Shown: positions 29,540 to 39,418 of the stretch, piece by piece
How positions within the stretch are numbered: the first letter of the stretch is position 1
Layout: each line of letters begins with the position of its first letter
Assembly: GCF_002261425.1 (NCBI RefSeq)
Contig: NZ_NEVJ01000003.1
Coordinates: 868,001-932,000 of the forward strand
DNA from: Bordetella genomosp. 9
GTDB taxonomy: Bacteria > Pseudomonadota > Gammaproteobacteria > Burkholderiales > Burkholderiaceae_B
Direction of reading: 5' to 3'
DNA length: 64,000 nucleotides
The notes under the pieces: model-generated
Databases searched by the model: none
What the model saw: the letters and a program-made list of their open reading frames with translations, nothing else
What the model was told of the DNA's origin: nothing
Position numbers and translations under genes: made by a program

Positions 29540-30369
29540 GCCTTGCCGAACTCGTCCGCGAGTTCGCGCGAACGCTGCGCGGCGGCCTGCATGGCGCGGC
29601 TGACCAGCCCCATGAAGTCGTCTTCCTCGAACACCTTCAAGGCGGCCGCCGTCGTGCCGCCCTTGGAGGTCACGCGATCGCGCAGCACCGCCGGCGGATC
29701 GTCGGACTCGCGCGCCAGGCGCACCGCGCCCGACAAGGTCCCCAGCGCCAGCTCGCGCGCCTGCGCGGCATCCAGGCCGACCCGCTGCCCGCCTTCGATC
29801 AGGGCCTCGATGAAACGGAAGACATAGGCCGGTCCGCTGCCGGACAGCGCCGTCACGGCGTCGATGGCGGCATCGTCGGCCACCCACACCACGCTGCCGA
29901 CGGAAGCCAGCATGGCTTCGGCCAGGCGCCGTTCCTGATCCGTGACACCCGGCATCGCCAGCATGCCGGTCACGCCTTCGCCGACCAGCGCGGGGGTATT
30001 CGGCATGCACCGGACCAGCTTGGGCCAGGGCGCGGCCGTGCCCAGCCAGCCGGCCAGCACGTCGCCGCGGATGCCCGCCGCCACGCTGATGACCAGCGTG
30101 CCGTCGCGCAGGAAGGGCCGCGACGTGGTCACCGCGTCGTGCATGAACTGCGGCTTGACGGCGTAGAACCAGACCTGGCATTGCTCCAGCCGCGCATCGG
30201 GCGTCGGCGACGCGGTGGCGCCGCGCGCCGTCCAGGCCGCCCGGGCGTCCGTATTGATGTCGACCACGTGGAAGTTTTCCGGCGGGCAGATCTTGCCGGC
30301 CAGGCCGGCGCCCAGGGCGGTCGCCATGTTCCCGCCGCCGATGAAAGCGATATGCAGATTTTTGTCCAT
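29536..30369 (-). CDS. proC: Pyrroline-5-carboxylate reductase
   Basis: 277 aa. The Rossmann start IAFIGGGNMATALGAGL, the NADPH-binding AVKPQ, CMPNTPALVGEG and the C-terminal signature ALSGSGPAYVFRFIEALIEGG with TSKGGTTAAAL are all present. It catalyses the last step of proline synthesis. The gene is convergent with ygfZ, and their stop codons overlap by 4 bp. Confidence 0.97.
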   Translation of the reverse strand: MDKNLHIAFIGGGNMATALGAGLAGKICPPENFHVVDINTDARAAWTARGATASPTPDARLEQCQVWFYAVKPQFMHDAVTTSRPFLRDGTLVISVAAGIRGDVLAGWLGTAAPWPKLVRCMPNTPALVGEGVTGMLAMPGVTDQERRLAEAMLASVGSVVWVADDAAIDAVTALSGSGPAYVFRFIEALIEGGQRVGLDAAQARELALGTLSGAVRLARESDDPPAVLRDRVTSKGGTTAAALKVFEEDDFMGLVSRAMQAAAQRSRELADEFGKA

Positions 30370-30449
30370 GCAAGGATTGTAGTCGGGGGATGCATCCGAC
30401 GCGGTGGCGTAGGAGAAGTCCTATTTGACAGTGACGGGGCGCGGTGTAA

Positions 30450-30471
30450 CAGTCACGAGTTCGTCACAAAC
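30450..30471 (+). promoter_or_regulatory. Possible PHO box upstream of ugpB
   Basis: Two 7-bp direct repeats, CAGTCAC (30450-30456) and TCGTCAC (30461-30467), are separated by 4 bp and followed by AAAC. This is the 7-4-7-4 spacing of PhoB sites (consensus repeat CTGTCAT/C). A weak -10-like CATATG follows at 30476. E. coli ugp is PhoB-controlled, which supports the reading. The match is moderate. Confidence 0.5.
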
Positions 30472-30540
30472 AATTCATATGGTGTCGGGCTGCCTGCCCC
30501 TACCCGGGCGCGGCCATCGTAATCCACGGAGGAATCATCC

Positions 30541-31854
30541 ATGCGCTCCTATCGCCTCGCGCTCGCCGCGGCGTCACTGCTCACCGCGTTCGCTGCCACG
30601 TCGGCCAACGCGGCCACCGAAATCCAGTTCTGGCACTCCATGGAAGGTGCGCTGGGCGACCGCGTCAATGAGCTCGTCAACGACTTCAACAAGAAGAATC
30701 CCGATTACCAGGTCAAGGCGGTCTACAAAGGCAACTACGGCGAATCGATGAACGCCGGCATCGCGGCCTTCCGCGCGGGCAATGCGCCGGACATCCTGCA
30801 GGTGTTCGAAGTGGGCACCGCCACCATGATGTACGCCAAGGGCGCCATCAAGCCGGTGCAGCAGATGTCCGAGGAAGCGGGCGATCCCATCGATCCCAAG
30901 GACTTCATCGGCGCCGTCGCGGGCTATTACTCGTCGCCGGACGGCAAGCTGGTGTCGATGCCCTTCAACAGCTCCACCGTGGTCTTCTATTACAACAAGG
31001 ACGCCTTCCAGAAGGCCGGCCTGGACCCGGAAAAGCCGCCCAAGACCTGGGAAGAACTGGCCGCCGACACCAAGAAGCTGAAGGCCGCCGGCGTCGAGTG
31101 CGGCTACACGACCTCGTGGCCGTCCTGGACCCAGCTGGAAACCTTCTCGGCCTGGCATAACGTGCCCTACGCCACCAAGGACAACGGATTCGGCGGCCTG
31201 GACGCGCGCCTGGCCATCGATTCGCCGCTGCACGTGCGCCACATGGAGTTCCTGGCCAACCTGGCCAAGGACGGCGAGTTCATGTACGGCGGACGCGGCG
31301 ACGATCCCAACGCCCTGTTCATTTCCGGCAAGTGCGCGATGATCACCGGCTCCAGCGGCCTGCGCGCCAACATCATCAAGAACGCCAAGTTCAAGTTCGG
31401 CACCTCGACGCTGCCCTACTACTCGGACGTCAAGGGTGCGCCGCAGAACACTATCATCGGCGGCGCTTCGCTGTGGGTCTTCGCCAACAAGAAACCCGAC
31501 GTCTACAAGGGCGTGACCAAGTTCTTCAAGTACCTGTCCAGCCCCGAAGTGGCGGCCAAGTGGCACCAGCAGACGGGTTATGTGCCGGTGACCAAGGCGG
31601 CCTACGAACTGACGCAGAAGCAGGGCTTCTATGACCAGAACCCCGGCACCGACGTCGGCGTCAAGCAGTTGAACGTCCAGACCACCGCGCAGTCGCGCGG
31701 CGTGCGCCTGGGCTATCTGCCGCAGATCCGTGAAATCGAGGACGCCACGATCGAACAGATCGTCTCCGGCAAGGTCGGCGCGCAAGCCGGCCTGAAGGAC
31801 GCCGTCAAGCGCGGCAACGACCTGCTCGAGAAGTTTGAAAAAAGTGTAAAGTAG
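30541..31854 (+). CDS. ugpB: sn-Glycerol-3-phosphate-binding protein
   Basis: 437 aa, with a signal peptide cleaved near SANA-ATE (24/25). The mature start TEIQFWHSMEGALGDRVNELV and later SSTVVFYYNKDAFQKAGLDP, GECGYTTSWPSW-like and FSAWHNVPYATKDNGFGGLD segments are characteristic of UgpB. It binds glycerol-3-phosphate and glycerophosphodiesters in the periplasm. An AGGAGG-like site precedes the ATG. A very stable hairpin follows the stop, consistent with extra binding-protein mRNA. Confidence 0.95.
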   Translation: MRSYRLALAAASLLTAFAATSANAATEIQFWHSMEGALGDRVNELVNDFNKKNPDYQVKAVYKGNYGESMNAGIAAFRAGNAPDILQVFEVGTATMMYAKGAIKPVQQMSEEAGDPIDPKDFIGAVAGYYSSPDGKLVSMPFNSSTVVFYYNKDAFQKAGLDPEKPPKTWEELAADTKKLKAAGVECGYTTSWPSWTQLETFSAWHNVPYATKDNGFGGLDARLAIDSPLHVRHMEFLANLAKDGEFMYGGRGDDPNALFISGKCAMITGSSGLRANIIKNAKFKFGTSTLPYYSDVKGAPQNTIIGGASLWVFANKKPDVYKGVTKFFKYLSSPEVAAKWHQQTGYVPVTKAAYELTQKQGFYDQNPGTDVGVKQLNVQTTAQSRGVRLGYLPQIREIEDATIEQIVSGKVGAQAGLKDAVKRGNDLLEKFEKSVK

Positions 31855-31875
31855 CGCCCTTTTCAGGCTGATGTA

Positions 31876-31908
31876 GGACCAAGTCGCGGCCTTGCCGCGA
31901 CTTGGTCC
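31876..31908 (+). promoter_or_regulatory. 15-bp perfect stem-loop between ugpB and ugpA
   Basis: GGACCAAGTCGCGGC (31876-31890) pairs base for base with 31894-31908 around a 3-nt CTT loop. No U tract follows. The stem probably protects upstream ugpB mRNA or partially terminates before the permease genes. Confidence 0.7.
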
Positions 31909-32018
31909 CGTGCCAATGAAGGCTAGTCCGCCGGCGATTCCTCCGGGAATCGCCCCGCCTGAAATGTTTCACGTTTTTGATGCGTCCGCGGCGATCCCGC
32001 GCGCATGCGCTGGCAAAC

Positions 32019-32900
32019 ATGGAAAAACGCGTCGTCTTCGGCCATAAGCTACTGCCCTACCTGCTGCTCTTGCCGCAGCTCGTGATCACGGTAGTGTTCT
32101 TCTTCCTGCCCGCCGGGCAGGCGATGTGGCAATCGCTGCATGTCGAAGACCCCTTCGGGCTGTCTTCCACCTTTGCCGGCCTGTCCAATTTCAAGGACCT
32201 GTTCAGCCAGGCCACGTACATCGATTCGTTCAAGGTCACCGCGGTGTTCTCGATCCTGGTCGCGGTGGTCGGCCTGTCGGTGTCCCTGCTGCTGGCCGTC
32301 ATGGCCGATCGCGTCATCAAGGCCTCCGGACTCTACAAGACCCTGCTCATCTGGCCCTACGCCGTGGCGCCCGCCGTGGTGGGCGTGCTGTGGCTGTTCC
32401 TGTTCTCGCCCGCGGTCGGCATCCTGGCCGTCGCGCTCAACAGGATGGGCGTCGCCTGGAATCCCCGGCTGAACGGCACCGAGGCCATGACGCTGGTGCT
32501 GATCGCGTCGGTGTGGAAGCAGATCTCCTACAACTTCCTGTTCTTCCTGGCCGGACTGCAATCCATCCCGCGCTCGCTGATCGAAGCCGCGGCGATCGAT
32601 GGCGCCGGCCCCGCGCGCCGCTTCTGGAGCATCGTCTTCCCGCTGCTGTCGCCGACCACCTTCTTCCTGCTGGTGGTCAACGTCATCTATGCCTTCTTCG
32701 ACACCTTCGCGGTCATCGACACGACGACGCAAGGTGGGCCCGGCACGTCCACCGCGATCCTGGTCTACAAGGTGTACAGCGATGGCTTCCGCGGCCTGGA
32801 CCTGGGTTCGTCCGCCGCCCAATCGGTCGTGCTGATGGTCATCGTCGTGGCGTTGACCGTCATCCAATTCCGCTACATCGACCGCAAGGTCCAGTACTGA
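32019..32900 (+). CDS. ugpA: Glycerol-3-phosphate ABC transporter permease UgpA
   Basis: 293 aa from [21 protein letters not shown] at 32019. Six membrane segments are visible, and the EAA loop reads [22 protein letters not shown]. Length and sequence match UgpA of the MalF-type permeases. It pairs with UgpE to form the membrane channel. A 164-bp gap with a stem-loop separates it from ugpB, and ugpE starts 12 bp after its stop. Confidence 0.95.
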   Translation: MEKRVVFGHKLLPYLLLLPQLVITVVFFFLPAGQAMWQSLHVEDPFGLSSTFAGLSNFKDLFSQATYIDSFKVTAVFSILVAVVGLSVSLLLAVMADRVIKASGLYKTLLIWPYAVAPAVVGVLWLFLFSPAVGILAVALNRMGVAWNPRLNGTEAMTLVLIASVWKQISYNFLFFLAGLQSIPRSLIEAAAIDGAGPARRFWSIVFPLLSPTTFFLLVVNVIYAFFDTFAVIDTTTQGGPGTSTAILVYKVYSDGFRGLDLGSSAAQSVVLMVIVVALTVIQFRYIDRKVQY

Positions 32901-32912
32901 CACAGAGGCTTT

Positions 32913-33764
32913 ATGGTTGAGCGCCGACCCTGGCTGGATATCCTGGCCCACGTGATACTGCTCTGCGGCGTGGCCGTGGTCGCTTTTCCGCTGTACGTCA
33001 CCTTCGTCGCCTCCACCCAGACGGCGCAGGAAGTGGCCAACGCGCCCATGTCGCTGCTGCCCGGCTCGCATTTCGTCGAGAACTACCTGCAGGCGCTGTT
33101 CGCCGGCTCCGGCGGAGGCTCCAGCGGCACGCCGGTGGGCCGCATGCTGTGGGTCAGCCTGGTGATGGCGCTGACCATCTCCATCGGCAAGATCTTCATT
33201 TCGCTGCTGTCCGCCTTCGCGGTGGTCTACTTCCGCTTCCGCGGGCGCATGTTCTTCTTCTGGATGATCTTCGTCACGCTGATGCTGCCGGTGGAAGTCC
33301 GTATCGCCCCGACCTACAAGGTCGTCGCCGACCTGGGCCTGCTGAACAGCTACGCCGGCCTGACCCTGCCGCTGATCGCGTCCGCCACCGCCACCTTCCT
33401 GTTCCGCCAGTTCTTCCTGACCGTGCCGGACGAACTGGTGGAAGCCGCGCGCATCGACGGCGCCGGCCCGCTGCGCTTTTTCCGCGACGTGCTGCTGCCG
33501 CTGTCGCGCACCAGCATCGCCGCGCTGTTCGTCATCCAGTTCATCTACGGCTGGAACCAATACCTGTGGCCGCTGCTGATCACGACGCAGGAAGATATGT
33601 ACCCCATCGTGATCGGCATCAAGCGCATGGTCAGCGGGGGCGACAGCGTCACCGAATGGAACATCACCATGGCCACGGCCATGCTGGCGATGCTCCCGCC
33701 CGCGCTTGTCGTGATCCTGATGCAGAAGTGGTTCGTCAAGGGCCTCGTGGACACTGAAAAGTGA
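32913..33764 (+). CDS. ugpE: Glycerol-3-phosphate ABC transporter permease UgpE
   Basis: 283 aa with six membrane segments. The EAA loop is [22 protein letters not shown], and [27 protein letters not shown] is typical of UgpE/MalG-type proteins. It forms a heterodimer with UgpA. It lies between ugpA (12 bp gap) and ugpC (28 bp gap). Confidence 0.95.
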   Translation: MVERRPWLDILAHVILLCGVAVVAFPLYVTFVASTQTAQEVANAPMSLLPGSHFVENYLQALFAGSGGGSSGTPVGRMLWVSLVMALTISIGKIFISLLSAFAVVYFRFRGRMFFFWMIFVTLMLPVEVRIAPTYKVVADLGLLNSYAGLTLPLIASATATFLFRQFFLTVPDELVEAARIDGAGPLRFFRDVLLPLSRTSIAALFVIQFIYGWNQYLWPLLITTQEDMYPIVIGIKRMVSGGDSVTEWNITMATAMLAMLPPALVVILMQKWFVKGLVDTEK

Positions 33765-33792
33765 TCGCCGCCGCAACTCACCGACTCTTCAC

Positions 33793-34881
<1,089 letters not shown>

Positions 34882-34949
34882 AGCCTCTGAAGCCCCTGAA
34901 GCCCACATCTGAAGCAGCCCGCCCCCGCGCGGTCGGGTTCTGAAGTCCG

Positions 34950-34972
34950 CGCGCGGCGGGACACGCCGCGCG
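34950..34972 (+). terminator. Possible stem-loop after ugpC
   Basis: Arms CGCGCGGC and GCCGCGCG surround a 7-nt loop, followed by TTCCTGCTCT. The U content is low, so termination is uncertain. Just upstream (34880-34915) the motif CTGAAGC recurs four times, which looks like simple sequence drift after the stop. Confidence 0.4.
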
Positions 34973-35029
34973 TTCCTGCTCTGGCCGGTGCGGCCGCCGC
35001 ACGGCTCATGCACGGGCGGCCTGGCCCCC

Positions 35030-36871
35030 TCAGGCAGCCTGATCCTGCTCCCGCGGTGGCGGCTCGGCTTCGCCGCCCCACGGCACCCGGTGCGCCACCC
35101 GCGACAATTCGCGGTCGCGCGAGATCGATTTTTCCAGCGTATCCTGCGCACGCCGGGCGACCGTGATGCGGAAGCCGTCGTCCTCGAACCGGGGCGCCGT
35201 TTCTTCCAGCATGGCGATGTTGTTGATGCGGAAGGCGTCCGCCACTTCCTTGGCCTCGTAGGCGCCCATCCCGAGGGCCTCCAGTGCCCGCCGGCCGGCC
35301 AGCAGCGACGATTCGAACAATTCCCGCTCGACCATATCGACGCCGCGCTTGCGCAGCTGGAAGTAATGCACGGCATCGCGCGCCCGCGCGACCACGCGCA
35401 GATTGGGAAAGTCGCGCTGCACCACATCGACCAGGCGCAGGCTGTCGGAAACGCTGTCGATGGCGTTGACGATGACTTCCGCCCGCGCCGCGCCCGCCGT
35501 TTCCAGCAGGTCCGACCGCGTGGCGTCCCCATAGAACACCTTGGTGCCGAACTTGCGGACCGTATCGATGTTGTCCGGATCGTGGTCCAGGATCACGACC
35601 TTGACGCCATTGGCAAGCAGCAGGCGCCCGGCGATCTGCCCGAACCTGCCGAAGCCGGCGATGATGACGCGCGCCCCGTCGTCCTCGATCTCGTCGGTGG
35701 CCCGCGTGCTCTTGGGCTGGCGGCGCTCCAGCACGTCCAGCAGCGCCAGGATCACCGGCGTCGCCGCCATCGACAGCGCCACCACCAGGGTCAGCACCCG
35801 CGACCAGTCCTCGGGCAGCACGTCGGCCGCGCGCGCCGTCGAAAACACCACGAAGGCGAATTCGCTGCCCTGCCCCAGCAAGGTGGCGAACATCAGGCAA
35901 CGGCCGCGCTGCGCGCCGAACAGGCGGCCCAGCACGTAAAGCACCGCGAACTTCAACACCAGGAAGCCCGCGAGCACACCCAGTATCATCAGCGGACGCT
36001 GCAGCAGCGTGCCGAAGTCTATCGACATGCCCACGCCCATGAAGAACAGGCCCAGCAACAGCCCCTTGAACGGCTGGATATCGCTTTCCAGCGCGTGACG
36101 GTATTCGGAGCTGGCCAGCAGCACGCCCGCCAGGAAGGCCCCCATGGCCATCGACAGACCGGCATGTTCCATCAGTTCGCCCACGCCGATCACCAGCAGC
36201 AGCGCCACCGCGCTGAAGACTTCGCGCAGGCCGGAACGGGCCACGAAGCGCAGCAGCGGCCGCGCCAGGTAGCGGCCCACCACCACCGCCACCGCGACGG
36301 CGGCGATGATCTTCAGCGTCGCCAGGCCGATGCTGTCGCCGCCTTCGCCGGCCTGGCCCCCCGCCAGCAGGGGAATCATGGCGATCAGCGGAATGGCCGC
36401 CAGGTCCTGGAACAACAGCACCGAAAAAGACCGTTCGCCCAGGGTCGTCTGCAGCAGGCTGCGTTCGCCCATGGCCTGCATCGCCACCGCGGTCGACGAC
36501 AGCGCCAGGGTCAGCCCCACCAGCGCCGCGACCGGCCAGGCCAGGCCCAGCCATGCCATGAAGGCCGCCAATGCCGCCCCGCACAAGCCGACCTGCAGCG
36601 CGCCGCCGCCGAAAACCGGCACGCGCATGTGCCACAGGCGCCGGGGGTCCAGCTCCAGGCCGATCAGGAACAGCATCAGGACCACGCCGATCTCGGCGAA
36701 ACTCAGGATCTGCTCGGGATCCTCCACCACGCGCAGGCCCCACGGCCCAATGACGCAGCCGGCGATCAGATACCCCAATACCGACCCCATGCGCGCCCGC
36801 ATCGCCAGCGGCACGAAGATGACCGCCGCGGCCAGGTATTCCAAGACCTCCAGCAGGAGTGCCTTATCCAT
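35030..36871 (-). CDS. kefC: Glutathione-gated potassium/proton antiporter KefC type
   Basis: 613 aa. About 12 membrane helices (1-380) begin with a KefC-like [21 protein letters not shown] and contain [22 protein letters not shown] cytoplasmic RCK/TrkA-N domain (about 395-520) has [20 protein letters not shown] with the GxGxxG nucleotide site. KefC exports K+ and acidifies the cytoplasm when electrophile-glutathione adducts bind. Its ancillary subunit KefF is encoded directly upstream with an 8-bp overlap, as in E. coli. The C-terminal tail is Arg/Glu/Pro-rich. Confidence 0.93.
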   Translation of the reverse strand: MDKALLLEVLEYLAAAVIFVPLAMRARMGSVLGYLIAGCVIGPWGLRVVEDPEQILSFAEIGVVLMLFLIGLELDPRRLWHMRVPVFGGGALQVGLCGAALAAFMAWLGLAWPVAALVGLTLALSSTAVAMQAMGERSLLQTTLGERSFSVLLFQDLAAIPLIAMIPLLAGGQAGEGGDSIGLATLKIIAAVAVAVVVGRYLARPLLRFVARSGLREVFSAVALLLVIGVGELMEHAGLSMAMGAFLAGVLLASSEYRHALESDIQPFKGLLLGLFFMGVGMSIDFGTLLQRPLMILGVLAGFLVLKFAVLYVLGRLFGAQRGRCLMFATLLGQGSEFAFVVFSTARAADVLPEDWSRVLTLVVALSMAATPVILALLDVLERRQPKSTRATDEIEDDGARVIIAGFGRFGQIAGRLLLANGVKVVILDHDPDNIDTVRKFGTKVFYGDATRSDLLETAGAARAEVIVNAIDSVSDSLRLVDVVQRDFPNLRVVARARDAVHYFQLRKRGVDMVERELFESSLLAGRRALEALGMGAYEAKEVADAFRINNIAMLEETAPRFEDDGFRITVARRAQDTLEKSISRDRELSRVAHRVPWGGEAEPPPREQDQAA

Positions 36872-37451
36872 GTCCGGCCTCCGTCATGGCCGGGCTGGCC
36901 GGGCTGGCCGCGTGCCTGTCTGTCGCTGGGTTGCCGGCCGCGTGGCGCGCCAGCACGTCGCGGTAGCGCGTGGCCACCGTCGCCAGCGCCATGGCGTCCA
37001 GCGACACGGCGCCGTGCACCGCATAGGGCGGCAGCCATTGCATGCCGCACAGCTCCGCGGCGCTGCGCAGGGGTTGGGCCAGCACGCCCAGGTCGGCATC
37101 GGCGCAATGCGCGAAATCGTCCGCTGTCCCGCCCGTGGTCACGGCCCACATCAAGGACTTGCCGCGCAAGGCGGCGCCGTCCACGCCATACGCCCAGCCG
37201 TGTTCCAGCACCCTGTCCATCCATTGCCGGAACAGGGCCGGCGCGCCGTACCAATGCAGGGGGTGCTGCCACACGACCACGCTGGCGTCGGCCAACGCCG
37301 CCTGTTCGGCCGCCACGTCGATGTGGAAATCGGGGTACAGGTCGTACAGGGAGCGCACGCGCACTTCCGGCACGTCGTCCAGCGCCGCGAGCATGGCACG
37401 ATTGGTGCGGGAATGCCGCGGATAGGGATGGGCGTATACGATTAGGATCAT
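36864..37451 (-). CDS. kefF: KefF-type NAD(P)H quinone oxidoreductase, ancillary subunit of KefC
   Basis: 195 aa flavodoxin-like protein. [54 protein letters not shown] and [12 protein letters not shown] closely match E. coli KefF as I recall it. It binds FMN, reduces quinones, and activates KefC. The last 20 residues are an Ala/Pro-rich extension. It is co-transcribed with kefC. Confidence 0.92.
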   Translation of the reverse strand: MILIVYAHPYPRHSRTNRAMLAALDDVPEVRVRSLYDLYPDFHIDVAAEQAALADASVVVWQHPLHWYGAPALFRQWMDRVLEHGWAYGVDGAALRGKSLMWAVTTGGTADDFAHCADADLGVLAQPLRSAAELCGMQWLPPYAVHGAVSLDAMALATVATRYRDVLARHAAGNPATDRHAASPASPAMTEAGHG

Positions 37452-37529
37452 GACGATGTCCTGCCGGAAAGGCGATATGGCGTTACCCTTCGCATCTTAG
37501 CCGCGGGCGGGACGTTTCAGGAGCAGACG

Positions 37530-38447
37530 ATGAAGGAAACGATCGATCTCATCGGCGCGCCGACCGATGTCGGGGCGAGCATACGCGGCGCGTCGATGGG
37601 GCCGGAGGCCTTGCGCGTGGCCGGCCTGCAGCAGGCGCTGGCGCGGCACGCGCTCGAGGTCAACGACACCGGCAACCTGGCCGGACCGCCGAATCCGGCC
37701 AGCGCCGCGCCGGCCGGCATCCGCAACCTGGACGAGGTCGTGCAATGGAATCGCGCGGTCTACCAGGCGGTACTGACGTCGCGGCGCAACGGCCGCTTTC
37801 CCATCCTGTTGGGCGGCGACCATTGCCTGGCGATCGGCTCCATCAGCGCCATCGCGCAACATTGCCGCGACGCCGGCAAGCGGCTGATGGTGCTGTGGCT
37901 GGACGCGCACGCCGACGCCAACACCCATATGATCAGCCCGACCGGCAATATCCACGGCATGCCGATCGCCTGCCTGTGCGGCGACGGCCCCGACGAACTG
38001 ACCCGGCTGGCGGACATCCATCCCGCCGTGCCCGACCCCGCCGCCATCCGCCAGATCGGCATCCGCAGCGTCGACGCCGACGAAAAGCGCCAGCTGCGGG
38101 CGCTCGGCATCAAGGTCTTCGATATGCGCTATATCGACGAAAACGGCATGCGCCAGACCATGGAAATGGCCCTGGCGGACCTGACCGAGGACACCCACCT
38201 GCACGTCAGCTTCGACGCCGATTTCCTCGATCCGGTGGTCGCGCCGGGGGTGGGCACCCCGGTGCTGGGCGGCCCGACCTACCGCGAAGCGCAGCTGTGC
38301 ATGGAGATGATCGCCGACACCGGCCGCCTGGGGTCGCTGGACCTGATGGAGCTGAATCCGGCCAGGGATATGCGCAACCAGACCGCGGAAGTCGTGGTGG
38401 ACCTGGTGGAGAGCCTTTTTGGAAAATCCACGTTGATCCGGCCGTAG
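37530..38447 (+). CDS. rocF: Arginase
   Basis: 305 aa. The manganese-binding motifs are GGDHCLAIGS, WLDAHADANTH and SFDADFLDPVVAPGVGTPV, and the SPTGNIHGMPIACLCG loop is typical of arginases rather than agmatinases. It hydrolyses arginine to ornithine and urea. It is transcribed divergently from kefF, 78 bp apart, and no other arginine gene is adjacent. Confidence 0.93.
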   Translation: MKETIDLIGAPTDVGASIRGASMGPEALRVAGLQQALARHALEVNDTGNLAGPPNPASAAPAGIRNLDEVVQWNRAVYQAVLTSRRNGRFPILLGGDHCLAIGSISAIAQHCRDAGKRLMVLWLDAHADANTHMISPTGNIHGMPIACLCGDGPDELTRLADIHPAVPDPAAIRQIGIRSVDADEKRQLRALGIKVFDMRYIDENGMRQTMEMALADLTEDTHLHVSFDADFLDPVVAPGVGTPVLGGPTYREAQLCMEMIADTGRLGSLDLMELNPARDMRNQTAEVVVDLVESLFGKSTLIRP

Positions 38448-38585
38448 GCCCCGCGGTGCTGATCCGGACGGAAAGATTTGCCATAATTGCGGGGCTCGTG
38501 CCGGCGCCCCGGTGGAAAGCCATCGCGGACTTGGCCACCGGCGCCGGTGATTGCCTTCCCACACACCAACCTTGAGAAGAAAACG

Positions 38586-38990
38586 ATGACCCGACATGAC
38601 GACGCAGCCAAGCTTATCCTACGAGTGGTGCTGGGCGTGCTTATCCTGCTGCACGGCATATTCAAGATGACCCACGGCGTGGGCGGCATTCTCGGCATGG
38701 TGCAAGCGCATGGCCTGCCCTCTTTCATCGCGTATCTCGTCTACATCGGCGAGGTGGTTGCGCCCATCCTGATCATCGCCGGCATCTTCACGCGCCTGGG
38801 CGCGCTGATCATCGCCATCAACATGCTGGTGGCTTTCTCGCTGGTCCACAGCGGGCAGCTGTTCCAACTCAACGGCCAGGGCGGCTGGCAGCTGGAATTG
38901 CAAGGCATGTACCTGTTCACGGCCATCGCCATCGCCCTGATGGGCGCCGGACGCTTCAGCGTCGGCGGCGCCGGCGGCCGCTTCAACTGA
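38586..38990 (+). CDS. DoxX-family membrane protein
   Basis: 134 aa from MTRHDDAAKLI at 38586, after a TTGAGAAG site. Four membrane helices are evident: about 9-27, 42-66, 70-88 and 105-125. The pattern LRVVLGVLILLHGIFKM, then IGEVVAPILIIAGIFTRLGAL, fits the DoxX/YphA group. Function is not established; related proteins take part in oxidative-stress complexes. A hairpin with U-rich tail follows. Confidence 0.88.
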   Translation: MTRHDDAAKLILRVVLGVLILLHGIFKMTHGVGGILGMVQAHGLPSFIAYLVYIGEVVAPILIIAGIFTRLGALIIAINMLVAFSLVHSGQLFQLNGQGGWQLELQGMYLFTAIAIALMGAGRFSVGGAGGRFN

Positions 38991-39028
38991 ACGGACGCCT
39001 CGCACCTCCATCCCGGGGATAGCGGTTC

Positions 39029-39067
39029 GACGGCCTCGCGCAAGCAGCGCGGGGCCGTCTTGCATTT
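39029..39067 (+). terminator. Rho-independent terminator after the DoxX gene
   Basis: A 13-bp stem (GACGGCCTCGCGC with GCGCGGGGCCGTC, one T-G wobble) with a 5-nt loop is followed by TTGCATTT. Confidence 0.75.
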
Positions 39068-39247
39068 ACTCCTGTCATCCGGCTCACGCCTGGAAGCACT
39101 TAACCCCCTGTACGACACAGGCTGTACGCAGCGTAGGAATTCGTAACCCCGCGCCCATTTCAAAACGGTTTCAAAGCCGCCCGTACCCAGACAGCATATC
39201 TACACTGGCTTCGTGTACCGCGTCACGGTGCATCACAGGAGTCAGGC

Positions 39248-39388
39248 ATGAAGAAGCTCTTTGCAGTCTTGGCGGTGACCAGTACCTTGAGCGGCTGTGT
39301 GGTGGTGCCGGCGCGCCCGGCCTATTACCACCGGCCGGCGCCGGTGTATTACTACCCCGCGCCCTATCACTATTACTACGGTTATTGA
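39248..39388 (+). CDS. Tiny Tyr-rich lipoprotein
   Basis: 46 aa. ATG at 39248, with AGGAGTCAGG before it. The peptide starts MKKLFAVLAVTSTLSGC, a perfect lipoprotein signal with Cys17 as lipidation site. The mature part, about 30 residues, is almost only Tyr, Pro, His, Ala and Val (YYHRPAPVYYYPAPYHYYYGY). It ends 30 bp before the start of the Gln-rich WXXGXW gene, so the two are likely co-expressed. Similar short Tyr/Pro lipoproteins are common and unstudied. Function unknown. Confidence 0.8.
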   Translation: MKKLFAVLAVTSTLSGCVVVPARPAYYHRPAPVYYYPAPYHYYYGY

Positions 39389-39418
39389 CGAGACGCGTGA
39401 ACGATGTGGAGGTGTGGC

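Noticed and set aside
34988..37453. 821-codon plus-strand frame and 899-codon minus-strand frame (34044-36743) around kefC
   Set aside because: Both are low-complexity Arg/Ala/His or Gly/Arg-rich mirrors of the real ugpC and kefC frames and lack any motif.
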